From Pseudomonadota bacterium (GTDB lineage: Bacteria; Pseudomonadota; Gammaproteobacteria; Burkholderiales; Burkholderiaceae_B), in contig JAEWFK010000076.1 of NCBI GenBank assembly GCA_023388835.1, positions 1 to 15,356 on the forward strand: 15,356 nucleotides of DNA, read 5' to 3'. Position numbers and translations under genes: made by a program. A model generated the notes under the pieces. That model saw nothing but the letters and a program-made list of their open reading frames with translations. It had not been told where the DNA came from and did not search any database. Each line of letters starts with the position of its first letter. The first letter of the stretch is position 1. This document shows, piece by piece, positions 1 to 7,467 of this stretch.

Positions 1-20
1 TTTACATTCGGTATCCCTCA

Positions 21-49
21 TTGACGCGTATTAGGCCATGGCCTATAAA
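21..49 (+). promoter_or_regulatory. sigma70-like promoter of the TRAP operon
   Basis: The -35 hexamer TTGACG (21-26) and the -10 hexamer TATAAA (44-49) each differ from consensus at one position and are separated by 17 bases. Transcription would start near 56, giving a leader of about 55 bases before the binding-protein start codon at 111. The position also argues against starting translation at the in-frame TTG at 21, which is the -35 box itself. This is read directly from sequence and is not experimentally supported. Confidence 0.72.
32..45. promoter_or_regulatory. Candidate operator palindrome inside the promoter spacer
   Basis: TAGGCCATGGCCTA is a perfect 14-base palindrome. It fills most of the spacer between the -35 and -10 boxes and shares its last two bases with the -10 hexamer. 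A dimeric regulator bound here would be expected to block RNA polymerase, so a repressor that responds to the transported substrate is a reasonable guess. No regulator gene is visible in the window. A shorter 8-base palindrome, CAGCGCTG (52-59), lies around the expected transcription start. Confidence 0.45.
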
Positions 50-110
50 AGCAGCGCTGGTTTTAAGTAGCACTGCTGTTCCAAAATGCATATCAACGAG
101 GAGACACCCG

Positions 111-1268
111 ATGAAGAGCAGCTCCACTTCTAGCATTACCGAAGCGTCTGTACAAACCTCGCGCCGCCGCTTTCTGGGCGGCGCCGCCGCAGGCACCGCC
201 GCCGCAGCCACGCTGGGCTTTCCTGCCATCGTGAAGGCGCAATCCCCCACGAGCTTCCGTTTCCAAAGCACCTGGCCCACCGTCGATATCTTTCACGAGT
301 TCGCTCTTGATCTCGCACAAAAGATCAACGACATGTCGGGCGGCGAGCTGAAGATCGAAGTCCTGCCGGCGGGAGCAGTCGTTCCCGCATTCTCGCTGCT
401 AGATGCGGTCGCCAAAGGCACGCTCGACGGCGGCCACGGCGTGTTGGGCTACAACTACGGCAAGCAGAACGCCCTGGCGCTGTTCTCGTCCGGCCCCGCG
501 TTCGGCATGGACGCCAACATGATCCTGTCCTGGTACAAGTACGGTGGCGGCAAAGAACTGCTCGACAAGCTGTACGATTCGATCGGCATCAATGTGGTGT
601 CCATCATGTATGGCCCCATGCCCACGCAGCCATTCGGCTGGTTCAAGAAACCGGTCACCAAGGTCGAAGACCTGAAGGGCCTGAAGTTCCGTACCAACGG
701 CCTGGCCATTGACCTGTTCACGGCCATGGGCGCCGCGGTCAACGCCCTGCCCGGCGGAGAGATCGTACCGGCGCTGGACCGCGGCCTGCTCGACGGTGCC
801 GAATTCAACAATGCCACGTCTGATCGTCTCCTGGGATTCCCCGACGTCTCCAAGGTGTGCATGCTGCAAAGCTTCCACCAATCGTCAGAGACCTTCGAGG
901 TCATTTTCAACAAGCCCAAGTACGATGCCCTGCCCGACAAGGTCAAGGCCATCATCGCCAACGCTTGCGAAGCCGCATCGGCCGACATGTCGTGGAAAGC
1001 GGTCGACCGCTACTCCCAAGACTACATCAAGTTGCAGAAGGAAGACGGGGTCAAGTTCTACAAGACACCCGATACCATCCTGCAACAGCAGCTCACGATG
1101 TGGGACGAAATCGTTGCGGAAAAGGCCAAGACCAACCCCATGTTCAAGGAGATCGAAGAATCACAGCGCGCCTTCGCACAGCGTGCTCTGGCATGGGACA
1201 TGGACACCAACAACAACCGTCGTATGGCTTACAACCATTACTTCGGTCGCCGCCAGCAAAAGAGCTGA
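111..1268 (+). CDS. TRAP transporter substrate-binding protein (DctP type, COG4663-like), Tat-exported
   Basis: This is a periplasmic binding protein of 385 residues that captures an organic acid and passes it to the DctQ/DctM membrane subunits encoded next. The start at 111 is chosen because GAGGAGA (98-104) lies six bases upstream and a promoter lies further upstream. The N-terminus has a twin-arginine motif SRRRFLGG, a hydrophobic Ala-rich stretch and a likely cleavage site after VKA, so export as a folded protein is expected. The segment KGLKFRTNG carries Arg194, which matches the conserved carboxylate-binding arginine of DctP proteins. It is followed by PGGEIVPALDRGLLDGAE, a typical family block. 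The C-terminus AWDMDTNNNRRMAYNHYFG resembles the TakP/FcbT1 (alpha-keto acid, chloroaromatic) group. The substrate cannot be fixed from sequence; a mono- or aromatic carboxylate is inferred from the subgroup only. Confidence 0.93.
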   Translation: MKSSSTSSITEASVQTSRRRFLGGAAAGTAAAATLGFPAIVKAQSPTSFRFQSTWPTVDIFHEFALDLAQKINDMSGGELKIEVLPAGAVVPAFSLLDAVAKGTLDGGHGVLGYNYGKQNALALFSSGPAFGMDANMILSWYKYGGGKELLDKLYDSIGINVVSIMYGPMPTQPFGWFKKPVTKVEDLKGLKFRTNGLAIDLFTAMGAAVNALPGGEIVPALDRGLLDGAEFNNATSDRLLGFPDVSKVCMLQSFHQSSETFEVIFNKPKYDALPDKVKAIIANACEAASADMSWKAVDRYSQDYIKLQKEDGVKFYKTPDTILQQQLTMWDEIVAEKAKTNPMFKEIEESQRAFAQRALAWDMDTNNNRRMAYNHYFGRRQQKS

Positions 1269-1287
1269 CCCCCCGGTAGTCCACATG

Positions 1288-1321
1288 AACACCATCGCAT
1301 ACCAAACGATGGTGTTTTTTT
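1288..1321 (+). terminator. Intercistronic Rho-independent terminator/attenuator between binding protein and DctQ
   Basis: A perfect 10-bp stem pairs AACACCATCG (1288-1297) with CGATGGTGTT (1307-1316) around a 9-base loop, and a run of seven T follows at 1315-1321. It lies 20 bases after the binding-protein stop and about 80 bases before dctQ. Such a hairpin can stop most transcripts, so the binding protein is made in excess over the membrane subunits. It can also protect the upstream message end. Confidence 0.82.
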
Positions 1322-1399
1322 GCCCCATGGGTCTGCCGCACCCGGCTGGCCTGTGGGCATGTAACGGTAGCGCCGCTCGTCGGCAGCAGGTAGATTTCC

Positions 1400-2011
1400 A
1401 TGCAGAAACTGTTGCTCACCATAGACCGTGTGAATACCCGACTGGGCCAACTGTTCGGCTGGTTCGTTCTGGCGCTCACGCTTTTCGTCACTTACGAAGT
1501 CGTGTCTCGCTATATGTTCTCGGCGCCCCATGCCTGGGCGTTTGATGCAATGAACATGATGTACGGCACGCTTTTCATGATGGCCGGCGCCTACACGCTG
1601 TCCAAGAATGGCCACGTGCGCGGCGATGTGCTCTATGGGTTCTTCCCTCCTCGCTTGCAGGCCGGCCTCGATCTGGCTCTGTACATTCTGTTCTTCTTCC
1701 CTGGAGTCATCGCCCTGTGCTGGGCCGGCTATTACTACGCCGCCGAATCCTTCGTGATCCGGGAGACCTCGAGCCTCACCACAGACGGTCCGCCTCTGTA
1801 TCCCTTCAAGGCCATCATTCCGATTGCCGGTATCACTTTGCTGTTTCAGGGTTTTGTCGAAGTCGTCTATTGCGTCGCATGTCTCAAGCAGGGCTCCTGG
1901 CCGCGCCGTGACAAGGACGTCGAAGAAGTGGACGTCGACAAACTGAAAGACATGGTCAATGCCGAAGACATTCGCAACGATCCGCCCCTGACCATGGCCA
2001 CACAGCGATAG
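1400..2011 (+). CDS. TRAP transporter small permease subunit (DctQ type)
   Basis: This 203-residue inner-membrane protein forms the membrane complex with DctM. Four hydrophobic segments are visible at about residues 17-38, 48-66, 88-110 and 136-160. The sequence FVTYEVVSRYMF in the first segment and the HVRGDVLYGFFPPR loop are typical of DctQ. The C-terminal 35 residues are charged, rich in Asp, Glu and Lys, and probably cytoplasmic. A weak ribosome site, GCAGG (1386-1390), precedes the ATG. The gene follows the binding-protein gene after a 131-base gap containing a terminator hairpin, and is 14 bases from dctM. Aromatic and Met-rich membrane segments and the company of a COG4664-like DctM place it in the FcbT2 subgroup by inference. 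Confidence 0.92.
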   Translation: MQKLLLTIDRVNTRLGQLFGWFVLALTLFVTYEVVSRYMFSAPHAWAFDAMNMMYGTLFMMAGAYTLSKNGHVRGDVLYGFFPPRLQAGLDLALYILFFFPGVIALCWAGYYYAAESFVIRETSSLTTDGPPLYPFKAIIPIAGITLLFQGFVEVVYCVACLKQGSWPRRDKDVEEVDVDKLKDMVNAEDIRNDPPLTMATQR

Positions 2012-2025
2012 CAAGGATTCCGACA

Positions 2026-3933
2026 ATGAGAAAAGAAGTCTGGTTCGGGCTATCGATATTGATGGCCATTGTCATCGGCATCGCGATTCTGATGCCGTCT
2101 CCCGGGAACATCACCAATGGGCACCTGGGGTTGCTCATGCTCGCCCTGATCGTGGTCACCATCATGTTGGGCTTCCCGACCGCCTTCACCCTGATGGGCA
2201 TGGGCGTGATGTTCACCTTCTTGGCGTACAGTCATTTACCCATGCAGTTGGCCGTCGAGCAGACGCTCGATCTCATGGTGCTGCGCGCGTATTCCGTGAT
2301 GACCAACGACGTGCTGATCGCCGTGCCGTTGTTCATTTTCATGGGGTATCTAGTCGAACGCGCCAACCTGATCGAAAGGCTGTTCAAGAGCATGCACCTG
2401 GCCATGGCCCGCATTCCCGGTTCGCTGGGCGTGGCGACCATTGTCACTTGCGCGGTGTTCGCCACTGCCACCGGCATTGTGGGGGCCGTGGTCACGCTCA
2501 TGGGTCTGCTGGCCATGCCCGCCATGATGAAGGCCGGTTACAGCGTGCGCCTGACCGCAGGGGCGATCACAGCCGGCGGCTGCCTGGGCATCATGATTCC
2601 GCCTTCCGTCTTGCTCATCGTCTACGGTGCGGTGGCAGGCGTATCGGTCGTGAAGCTCTATGCCGGCGCCTTTTTCCCGGGGCTTATGCTCGCAGGCCTG
2701 TACGTGCTGTACGTCATCATTGTGGCCAAGATTTCCCCGAAGTCGGCGCCCCCGCTCAGCGCTGAGGAACGCCGCGTCGACCTGCCACCGTTCGCGGAAA
2801 CTATCAAGAACACCATCAGCAACAAGGCCTTGCCCGGCCTGGTCGGTGCTCTCAAAGGCAAGCGCAACATTCATGTCCCTACAACCACCCTCCTGCGCCA
2901 TTTGGCGATGGTCCTGCTGCCGGCAATTGTCTTTGTCGCCGCCATGGGGCTCACGTACAAGAGCGTCACCGCTCCGGTCATCGCCGAGGAATATGGACTG
3001 CAGGAAATGGGCTTCGGCGGCTTCGATGAAGGCAGCAATCTCTATGGCGGTGGTCTGGCCGAACCCGAAGGCGCGGAATCCCTGGGTGCGCTGAGCCTGG
3101 GTGCAGAACCCGCGGAAGAACCAGCCCCCGCAGCCGCCGAGCAAGCCCAGCCGGCCGAAGGCGAAACCGGCTTGGCCGCCACTCCGGCGCCCGGCTGGTT
3201 CTGGATTCTGCTCGCTGTAGGCGCCTTGCTCATGTTCGTCTTCTATGCCATGTTCACGTTCGCGCGGCTGGAAGTGTTCAAGATGCTGCTGTCATCGTTT
3301 TTCCCGCTGGCCATCCTGATTGCCGCAGTGCTGGGCAGTATCGTGTTCGGCTTCGCCACGCCCTCCGAGGCGGCGGCCATGGGAGCGTTCGGGGGGATCC
3401 TGCTGGCGTTCGCCTACGGCCGCTTGAATATGGACATGATGAAGGAGTCGGTCTACCTGGCAGCGAAGACCAGTGCGATGGTCTGCTGGCTGTTCGTGGG
3501 TTCGGCGATCTTCTCTGCGGCTTTCGCTCTGCTGGGCGGGCAGGAAATCATCAATAGCTGGGTCCTTAGCATGGACCTCAGCCCGGTGGAATTCCTGATC
3601 ATGTCGCAAGTGGTCATTTTCCTACTGGGCTGGCCGCTCGAGTGGACTGAAATCATCGTGATTTTCATGCCCATTTTCCTGCCGCTCGTGAATCACTTTG
3701 GCATCGACCCGCTGTTCTTCGGGCTGCTGGTGGCGCTGAACCTGCAGACGGCCTTCCTGTCGCCGCCCGTGGCCATGTCCGCCTTCTACCTGAAAGGCGT
3801 CTCTCCGCCTCATGTGACGCTTAACCAGATCTTCCTCGGCATGTTGCCATTCATGGGGATACAGATCTTTGCCATTGTGCTGATGTACATGTTTCCCGGC
3901 ATCGGCCTATGGCTGCCTAGCGTACTTTACTAA
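2026..3933 (+). CDS. TRAP transporter large permease subunit (DctM type, COG4664-like) with an extra two-helix insert
   Basis: This 635-residue multi-pass protein is the transport subunit, driven by an ion gradient. The start is supported by AAGGA (2013-2017). Family blocks are clear: LGFPTAFTLMG, PLFIFMGYLVERANLIERLF, GGCLGIMIPPSVLLIVYGAVAG, FGFATPSEAAAMGAFGG, and near the end NLQTAFLSPPVAMSAFYLKGVSPP, which is typical of the FcbT3 (mannitol/chloroaromatic) subgroup. A usual DctM has about 425-450 residues. The excess lies at about residues 250-420. It contains an added hydrophobic segment at about 290-311, a loop at 312-389 rich in Gly, Glu, Ala and Pro, and a second hydrophobic segment at about 391-412. 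The reading frame is uninterrupted and the flanking halves are both conserved, so this is an insertion rather than a fusion of broken genes. Confidence 0.93.
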   Translation: MRKEVWFGLSILMAIVIGIAILMPSPGNITNGHLGLLMLALIVVTIMLGFPTAFTLMGMGVMFTFLAYSHLPMQLAVEQTLDLMVLRAYSVMTNDVLIAVPLFIFMGYLVERANLIERLFKSMHLAMARIPGSLGVATIVTCAVFATATGIVGAVVTLMGLLAMPAMMKAGYSVRLTAGAITAGGCLGIMIPPSVLLIVYGAVAGVSVVKLYAGAFFPGLMLAGLYVLYVIIVAKISPKSAPPLSAEERRVDLPPFAETIKNTISNKALPGLVGALKGKRNIHVPTTTLLRHLAMVLLPAIVFVAAMGLTYKSVTAPVIAEEYGLQEMGFGGFDEGSNLYGGGLAEPEGAESLGALSLGAEPAEEPAPAAAEQAQPAEGETGLAATPAPGWFWILLAVGALLMFVFYAMFTFARLEVFKMLLSSFFPLAILIAAVLGSIVFGFATPSEAAAMGAFGGILLAFAYGRLNMDMMKESVYLAAKTSAMVCWLFVGSAIFSAAFALLGGQEIINSWVLSMDLSPVEFLIMSQVVIFLLGWPLEWTEIIVIFMPIFLPLVNHFGIDPLFFGLLVALNLQTAFLSPPVAMSAFYLKGVSPPHVTLNQIFLGMLPFMGIQIFAIVLMYMFPGIGLWLPSVLY

Positions 3934-3947
3934 GCCGCCCCCCGCTC

Positions 3948-3965
3948 GGGTATCGACCGATACCC
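3948..3965. repeat. Inverted repeat after dctM
   Basis: GGGTATCGACCGATACCC has two perfect 8-base arms around a two-base AC centre. It begins 14 bases after the dctM stop and ends six bases before the next hairpin. As RNA the very short loop would cost some pairs. It could be part of the operon end or a protein-binding palindrome; sequence alone does not decide. Confidence 0.5.
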
Positions 3966-3971
3966 CCTTCC

Positions 3972-4005
3972 GAAGCCCGTGCCGCGTCAAGCGAGCACGG
4001 GCTTC
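3972..4005 (+). terminator. Hairpin terminator of the TRAP operon
   Basis: An 11-bp perfect stem pairs GAAGCCCGTGC (3972-3982) with GCACGGGCTTC (3995-4005) around a 12-base loop, 38 bases after the dctM stop. The bases after it (ATCGTCTAAATG) lack a proper T-run, so intrinsic termination may be inefficient. Position and stem strength still make it the likely transcript end. Confidence 0.6.
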
Positions 4006-4090
4006 ATCGTCTAAATGTAACTGTTCATATCTGAGTGTATGATCGACGTTTTTCATGTTTGAAGTAAGTTGAGCGAGACAAGCAACATCC

Positions 4091-5806
4091 ATGCGCAAGA
4101 ATTTCCCGATCACCCAGACAGAAACGCGCTTGAGAGCGGATCAATACCTGATTTCCAGGACCGACACGAAAGGCATCATCACCTACGCTAATCCGGCTTT
4201 CACTGAGGTAAGCGGATATACGCGCGAAGAACTGGTGGGCAAACCTCATAACCTCGTACGTCATCCCGATATGCCCCCGGCCGCGTTCGAGGATCTGTGG
4301 GACACATTGGCGGCCGGAAAGCCGTGGATGGGCATGGTGAAGAACCGTCGCAAGGACGGGGGCTTCTATTGGGTGCTGGCGAACGTCACTCCCATTGTCG
4401 AGCATGGCGAAGTCACCGGCTATACCTCCGTACGCATCCAGCCCACCCGCTGTCAGATCGCGGAGGCTGATGCTTTATATCGCAACATCAACGATGGAAC
4501 GCTCAAGGGTTACACCGTGCGCGAAGGCGAGCTGGTACCGACGGGGTGGCGGCGTGCCCTGCGCGCTGCCGGCATGCCGTTCCGGTCGGAGATACGCGCT
4601 CAGATTCTTCGCATGACCGCGTTATCCTGTGCCACCACTGCGGCCGCTGTATGGTTTGCCGTGAACGGCGGCCTTCCTGAAAGCTATCGTATGCTCGCCT
4701 TGGCCATGCTTTCTGCCGGCGTAATGGGAACCGTATTATCCGGATGGCGGATTTCATGCCGCGCGACTCGACCTCTGCGGGATGTGACCAACATCGCCCG
4801 CCAAATCGCCGCAGGCGGTCTGCAACTGCAGATCGACACAACGCATAGCGCCGACATCGGGAAGCTGTATTTCTACATGGAAATGATGCGCCGCAGCTTG
4901 GTGGGCATTGCACACGATGTACTGTCCAGCGTGACAACCGTCACCCGGACTTCTGAAATCCTGCACCTGGACAATCGCAACCTTGGCCTGCGCACACAGG
5001 AGCAATCGGATGCACTACAGGAAACCGCCGCCAACATGGAAGAACTCAGCGCAACGGTGCGGCAGAACGCTGACCATGCAGTACTGGCCAAAGAACTGTC
5101 GGACAACAGCATGCAGATCGCTCAGCGCGGCGGCGTGGTAGTGAACGCCGTAGTGCAATCCATGGGACGCATCCATGAGAGCTCCCAGGAGATCGGCGAC
5201 ATCGTGGCCTTGATTGAGTCCATCGCTTTCCAAACCAATATTCTGGCACTGAATGCGGCTGTTGAAGCGGCCCGAGCAGGCGAGGCGGGACGCGGGTTTG
5301 CCGTCGTCGCGTCTGAAGTCCGGAACCTGGCGCAGAAAAGCGCGCAGGCCGCCAAGGAGATCAAAACGCTGATCGGGGAATCAGTCACCCGGATGCAAGA
5401 CGGTGCGCGCGAAGCCGACCATGCGGGCAAGACGATGCAGGAAATTGTAGAGGCCGTCACCCGTGTTACGGAACTGATCGGTGAGATTTCCCTTGCATCG
5501 GCCGCGCAGACCAGTGGCCTGGATCAAATCAACCAGGCCGTGAATCACCTTGAAGGCAACACCCAGCAGAACGAGCATTTCGGCCGGCAACTCGGCGAGA
5601 ACATCGACTTGCTGGCTCGCGAGGCGGAGACATTGCGCTGCGCCATGGGGGTCCTGAGCACGGGCGAACGAGATATTCTTCCGCCGACTCGGGGTATTGA
5701 CGAGGCCCGGGCCGACTACGACTACGGCCTGGAAGAGCGGGACATGCGGCGGGCAACGAAGCTTCCAGGGAATTCCGCGTCCCGGCACGTCGCGCTGTCG
5801 AACTGA
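4091..5806 (+). CDS. aer: Aer-like energy/redox-taxis receptor (PAS-MCP)
   Basis: This 571-residue chemoreceptor senses redox state through FAD and signals to CheA/CheW. Residues about 10-115 form a PAS domain with NLVRHPDMPPAAFEDLW. Arg57, His58, Asp60, Trp79 and Asn85 sit at the positions I recall as important for FAD binding in E. coli Aer. Two short hydrophobic segments (about 175-192 and 199-219) make a membrane hairpin with almost no periplasmic part, as in Aer. A HAMP-like region (about 222-270) precedes a coiled-coil signalling domain (about 275-525) with the hairpin tip IAFQTNILALNAAVEAARAGE (378-398). There is no NWETF-like C-terminal CheR/CheB tether; the tail ends in HVALSN. Only a weak ribosome site is visible (GAGCGAG, 13 bases upstream), but the MRKNFPITQTE start fits the family. 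It stands alone after the TRAP terminator, with a signalling gene downstream. Confidence 0.9.
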   Translation: MRKNFPITQTETRLRADQYLISRTDTKGIITYANPAFTEVSGYTREELVGKPHNLVRHPDMPPAAFEDLWDTLAAGKPWMGMVKNRRKDGGFYWVLANVTPIVEHGEVTGYTSVRIQPTRCQIAEADALYRNINDGTLKGYTVREGELVPTGWRRALRAAGMPFRSEIRAQILRMTALSCATTAAAVWFAVNGGLPESYRMLALAMLSAGVMGTVLSGWRISCRATRPLRDVTNIARQIAAGGLQLQIDTTHSADIGKLYFYMEMMRRSLVGIAHDVLSSVTTVTRTSEILHLDNRNLGLRTQEQSDALQETAANMEELSATVRQNADHAVLAKELSDNSMQIAQRGGVVVNAVVQSMGRIHESSQEIGDIVALIESIAFQTNILALNAAVEAARAGEAGRGFAVVASEVRNLAQKSAQAAKEIKTLIGESVTRMQDGAREADHAGKTMQEIVEAVTRVTELIGEISLASAAQTSGLDQINQAVNHLEGNTQQNEHFGRQLGENIDLLAREAETLRCAMGVLSTGERDILPPTRGIDEARADYDYGLEERDMRRATKLPGNSASRHVALSN

Positions 5807-5860
5807 ACGCCCTCATCCCACAGCAAACGGGGCGCGGTTGACGTAACATAAGATGTCTAT

Positions 5861-5908
5861 GGCGAGCCAAGGGTTCGCCGCCCTCCTCTTTCCGCCGGCC
5901 CTCCGGCG
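5861..5908 (+). promoter_or_regulatory. Two hairpins in the leader of the diguanylate cyclase gene
   Basis: GGCGAGCC (5861-5868) pairs with GGTTCGCC (5872-5879) with one G-U pair and a three-base loop. CGCCGG (5893-5898) pairs perfectly with CCGGCG (5903-5908) around the tetraloop CCCT. The first is followed by a pyrimidine-rich tract (CCCTCCTCTTTCC). Together they could weakly terminate aer transcription or fold the leader in front of the ATG at 5925. The pairing is visible; a function is inference. Confidence 0.35.
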
Positions 5909-5924
5909 TCAATGCCGCCGCTCC

Positions 5925-7397
5925 ATGAAGATCACTGCCGCAAGCATTACCCCCATCGAAACCCGTCTCGATCTATTCGATGTCTCTCCCATTTCCATGT
6001 GGCTGGAGGACTATAGCGATCTGAAGACCTTGTTCGATCAGTGGCGGGCCGAAGGGGTACAGGACATCCGACGCTTTTTGCTTGAGGACCCGGAACGTAT
6101 CGGCATGTGTTCACGAAGCATACGGCTGCTTCGAGCGAATGCCCGCACGTTGAGCCTCTATGGCGCGGCGAGCTTTGAGGAATTGGCTGAGAAGCTTGAA
6201 CTGGTGCTGCGGGACGACATGCACGCTGCACATATCGACGAGCTGGAACAGCTGTGGTCGAATGCGGGCCGCTTTCAGAGTCAGACCGTAAATTACACGC
6301 TGGACGGCCGGCGTCTGGATCTTCTGCTCAAAGGAGTGATCCTGCCCGGCCATGAACGCGGGTGGGAACGTGTCCTCGTCGTCGTGGAAGACATTACCGA
6401 ACTCGAGAACGCAAAACGTTTGCTGACGGAGAGCGAGCGATACGCACGCGGCCTGTTCGAACAGGCGCCGGTGTCGCTCTGGGTACAGGATTTCTCCGAA
6501 ATCCGCCGCCGGCTCAGCGAGTTGCGGCAACGCGGCATCACCGATTTCCGAACCTTTACCGACGTCCACCCCGAGTTCGTGGAGCGGTGCATGAGTGAAA
6601 TCCGGGTGCTTGATGTGAATCATCATACCCTCACGCTCTTCAAGGCCCTCGACAAGGCAACCCTCTTCACTCGGCTGGACGAAATTTTTCGCGAGGAAAT
6701 GCTGGGACAGTTCCGCGAACAGCTCATCGAGCTATGGGACGGAAGCATCTTCCAGCAGCGGGAAGTGACCCACTACACCCTGGACGACCACAAGCTATAC
6801 ACCCACATGCAATTCTGGGTGGCCCCGGGCCATGAAACGCAATGGGACCTCGTGCTGGTTGCACTGACCGACATCACGGCACGCAAGAAAGCCGAGAATT
6901 ATCTGGAATACCTCGGGCAGCACGACGTGCTCACGGGCCTGAAGAACCGTTCCTTCTTCAACGAGGAAGTGGAGCGTTTGCGTCGCAAGGGCGTCTATCC
7001 CGTGACTGCCGTCGTACTGGACATCAATAGTCTGAAGCAGGTGAATGATGAACTGGGCCACGCTGCGGGAGATTCCCTGCTGCGACGAACCGGTGAAGTC
7101 ATTCTGCAGGTGATCGACAAACCCGTTCAGGCTTCCCGCACAGGCGGCGATGAGTTCGTCATCCTCATGCCGGCTTCTGATAAGGCGGAGGGCCAATGCC
7201 TGATGGATAACCTTGAGAAGCTCATGGCGATCAACAACCAGTATTACACGACCTTGCCCCTGAGCCTGTCAGTGGGCATGGCGACTTGCGACTCCGCCGA
7301 AGGCCTGGACGACGCGCTGCGCCGGGCCGACCTGGCTATGTACGAAAAGAAGCGTCAATATCACGCCCTGCTAGCGAATCGACGAGCCGACGACTGA
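5925..7397 (+). CDS. Diguanylate cyclase with tandem PAS-like sensor domains
   Basis: This 490-residue soluble protein is predicted to make cyclic di-GMP from two GTP. Two homologous PAS-like modules span about 18-160 and 177-319. They align on SPISMWLEDYSDL versus APVSLWVQDFSEI, then on VNYTLD versus VTHYTLD, and both end in an acidic D-I-T stretch. The GGDEF domain begins with HDVLTGLKNR (333-342), continues with metal-site Asp366 in LDINSLKQVNDELGH, and has an intact GGDEF at 407-411. The product-inhibition RxxD motif is missing: the aligned position reads DKPV. No membrane segment or signal peptide is visible. The start is uncertain. The ATG at 5853 would add 24 Arg/Pro-rich residues, but neither start has a ribosome site, and the added part coincides with two hairpins, so 5925 is preferred. 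It is separated from aer by 118 bases and may share its transcript. Confidence 0.88.
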   Translation: MKITAASITPIETRLDLFDVSPISMWLEDYSDLKTLFDQWRAEGVQDIRRFLLEDPERIGMCSRSIRLLRANARTLSLYGAASFEELAEKLELVLRDDMHAAHIDELEQLWSNAGRFQSQTVNYTLDGRRLDLLLKGVILPGHERGWERVLVVVEDITELENAKRLLTESERYARGLFEQAPVSLWVQDFSEIRRRLSELRQRGITDFRTFTDVHPEFVERCMSEIRVLDVNHHTLTLFKALDKATLFTRLDEIFREEMLGQFREQLIELWDGSIFQQREVTHYTLDDHKLYTHMQFWVAPGHETQWDLVLVALTDITARKKAENYLEYLGQHDVLTGLKNRSFFNEEVERLRRKGVYPVTAVVLDINSLKQVNDELGHAAGDSLLRRTGEVILQVIDKPVQASRTGGDEFVILMPASDKAEGQCLMDNLEKLMAINNQYYTTLPLSLSVGMATCDSAEGLDDALRRADLAMYEKKRQYHALLANRRADD

Positions 7398-7410
7398 ACG
7401 GCACGCAACT

Positions 7411-7439
7411 GAACGGCGAGGCGGAGTGTTGCCCCGTTC
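7411..7439. terminator. Possible bidirectional hairpin between convergent genes
   Basis: GAACGG (7411-7416) pairs with CCGTTC (7434-7439), and GGC (7420-7422) pairs with GCC (7431-7433), leaving a three-base bulge and an eight-base loop. It lies in the 70-base gap between the convergent cyclase and permease genes. There is no T-run on either side, so it is a weak terminator candidate. Nothing else stands out in this gap. Confidence 0.3.
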
Positions 7440-7467
7440 TCCCACCCCGTAGCTCCCTGCCCGCGGC

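Noticed and set aside
709..1545. 278-codon plus-strand frame overlapping the binding protein and the start of dctQ
   Set aside because: It is an alternate frame of conserved genes, with Ser/Arg/Pro/Thr-rich low-complexity translation, and it reads through the terminator hairpin. It has no ribosome site and no family resemblance.
4016..4043. Possible aer promoter TGTAAC-16-TATGAT
   Set aside because: The -10 is fair, but the -35 is poor and the spacer short. No flagellar sigma28 motif was seen either, so it is not listed as a feature.
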